NCBI RefSeq assembly: GCF_039525805.1
Contig: NZ_BAAAHZ010000014.1
Strand: one strand, 5' to 3'
DNA length: 64,000 nt
From: Dietzia natronolimnaea
Lineage (GTDB): Bacteria; Actinomycetota; Actinomycetes; Mycobacteriales; Mycobacteriaceae
Under the pieces are notes generated by a model that was not told the DNA's origin, did no database searches, and saw only the letters and a program-made list of their open reading frames with translations. Of this stretch, positions 63,091 through 64,000 are shown one piece after another; position 1 is the stretch's first letter, and every line of letters begins with the position of its first letter. The translations under genes and the position numbers were made by a program.

Positions 63091-64000
63091 CTAGCTCCCG
63101 GGCAGCGGCCCGACCACCGGCCCGAGCACGTCCTGGAACCTGTCGTCGACCAGTGCGTCCACGTCGACGGCGGCGATCTGCCCGTCCTCGGTGAAGACGT
63201 CGGCGAGTTCCTGCTCGCCGGGCACCGTGTCCGCCAGCGCCACCGGTCGGCGGGTGCTGCGACTCTGCGAGAGTTCGGCGGCCTCGGGGGTCAGCCCCAC
63301 CGCCTCACCGTAGAACGCGGCCCACCGCGCCGGGTTCTCCGCGCTCCAGGTCCCCGCCTCGGCCAGCCGGACCAGGAGGTCCGCGATCGCCGTCTGGCGG
63401 CGCGCGTCCGCGAGGGCGTCGTGGGAGGCGAGCCCGAACCAGAATCCGTTGGACGCCTCCGCCGCGGTCGCGATGGTCCGGGCGTCGGTGGTGGTCTGCG
63501 TGATGGCCGTGTACGGATCCCAGATGGCCCAGGCGTCGGCGTCGCCGCGGGAGAACGCGGACCCCGCCTCGGCCGGCTGGAGGAAGACCAGGTCGACGGA
63601 CTCCGGCGAGACCCCGGCCCTGCGGAGCTGGAGAAGCAGATGCCCGTGGGCGGAGGTCCCCTTGGCCACCAGCACCTTCCGACCCGCCAGGTCGGCCACG
63701 GTCCGCACGGACGAGTCCCCGGGGACGAGGATCCGGTCCCCCTCCCCGCCGTTGGCGTAGGCGGAGACGATCGACGCCCGAGCCCCGGCGGCCGCGCCGA
63801 ACACGGGCGGGGTGTTACCGGTGACGGCCACGTCGATCTGACCGGCGTTGAGCGCCTCCACCTGCGGCGGCCCGGAGGTGAACGTGGAGAACTCGACCTC
63901 GTACGGCAGGTCGTCGAGCTGTCCCGCCGCGGTGAGCAGGGCCTGGGTGCCGCCCTTCTGGTCGCCCACCCGGAGGACGAGGTCGGACAGGCCCGCGAGG
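63091..64000 (-). CDS. ABC substrate-binding protein, SsuA/sulfonate-type (5' end outside window)
   Basis: About 302 C-terminal residues are visible; the reading frame continues past the right edge (ending ...LVLRVGDQKGG near the edge), so the signal peptide is not seen. Motifs ALNAGQIDVAVTGNTPPVF, VRTVADLAGRKVLVAKGTSAHG and DADAWAIWDPYTA are typical of aliphatic-sulfonate/nitrate/taurine binding proteins (SsuA type). It probably captures an organosulfur or similar compound for an ABC importer whose other genes would lie to the right. Confidence 0.85.
   Translation of the reverse strand, partial: LAGLSDLVLRVGDQKGGTQALLTAAGQLDDLPYEVEFSTFTSGPPQVEALNAGQIDVAVTGNTPPVFGAAAGARASIVSAYANGGEGDRILVPGDSSVRTVADLAGRKVLVAKGTSAHGHLLLQLRRAGVSPESVDLVFLQPAEAGSAFSRGDADAWAIWDPYTAITQTTTDARTIATAAEASNGFWFGLASHDALADARRQTAIADLLVRLAEAGTWSAENPARWAAFYGEAVGLTPEAAELSQSRSTRRPVALADTVPGEQELADVFTEDGQIAAVDVDALVDDRFQDVLGPVVGPLPGS

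Overview
The window is a GC-rich actinobacterial chromosome segment, and the gene content points to the Mycobacteriales, most likely Dietzia or a close relative (inference; no rRNA is present to settle it). The signs are HspR/HAIR control of dnaK, a WhiB protein, CarD, KstR with its palindromic operators, IdeR-like iron boxes, LpqE and MhuD homologues, frequent GTG starts, and many start codons lying 6-7 nt after a TANNNT -10 element, as expected for leaderless mRNAs. There is no insertion sequence, rRNA, complete tRNA or CRISPR array. One 10-N assembly gap lies at 15268-15277.

Layout. 1-2.4 kb: an iron-box-controlled adenylation/carrier/membrane-acyltransferase protein cut by the window edge. 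2.4-7.0 kb: the heat-shock operon dnaK, a small acidic gene, grpE, dnaJ, hspR. 7.2-12 kb: NADP glutamate dehydrogenase and two secreted S1 serine proteases. 12.1-15.3 kb: a large membrane Fe-S reductase whose repeat-rich C terminus runs into the gap. 15.3-16.5 kb: a truncated DUF222 gene with an SOS-like box, and an IclR regulator. 16.5-20 kb: hsaE, kstD and a chsH3-like hydratase around a KstR box. 20-25 kb: a luciferase-like oxidoreductase, two small genes, and treS-mak.

25-36.4 kb is a KstR-controlled steroid side-chain island: a FadD19-like ligase, an esterase, ltp2, chsH1, chsH2, a fused fadE28-fadE29, fadE34 and kstR. A perfect TAGAAC-N2-GTTCTA site lies in each of its two divergent promoter regions, and a third KstR-type site precedes kstD. 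36.4-38.8 kb: a second amino-acid dehydrogenase with a divergent LysR regulator and an inverted-repeat operator candidate. 38.8-49 kb: two loci that share the palindrome GATTGTYGACAATC. One holds a 2-hydroxyacid dehydrogenase, a GabT-like aminotransferase, a YdiJ-type FAD/Fe-S oxidoreductase and a succinate-semialdehyde-type dehydrogenase; the other holds an amidase and its FCD-type GntR regulator. This looks like one amide/omega-amino-acid catabolic regulon. A WhiB protein and an orphan response regulator sit between the two loci.

49-54 kb: otsB, a znuACB zinc importer behind a Zur-like box, and a phosphotransferase. 53.9-62.7 kb matches the known M. tuberculosis order Rv3579c-Rv3592 (rlmB, cysS, ispF, ispD, carD, lpqE, disA, Rv3587c-like, canB, mutY, mhuD), except that radA is missing between lpqE and disA. 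The window ends with a small VTT-domain membrane protein and a partial ABC substrate-binding protein.

Functional themes are protein quality control, sterol catabolism, metal homeostasis (iron and zinc), trehalose metabolism, and a poorly described amine/amide catabolic regulon.
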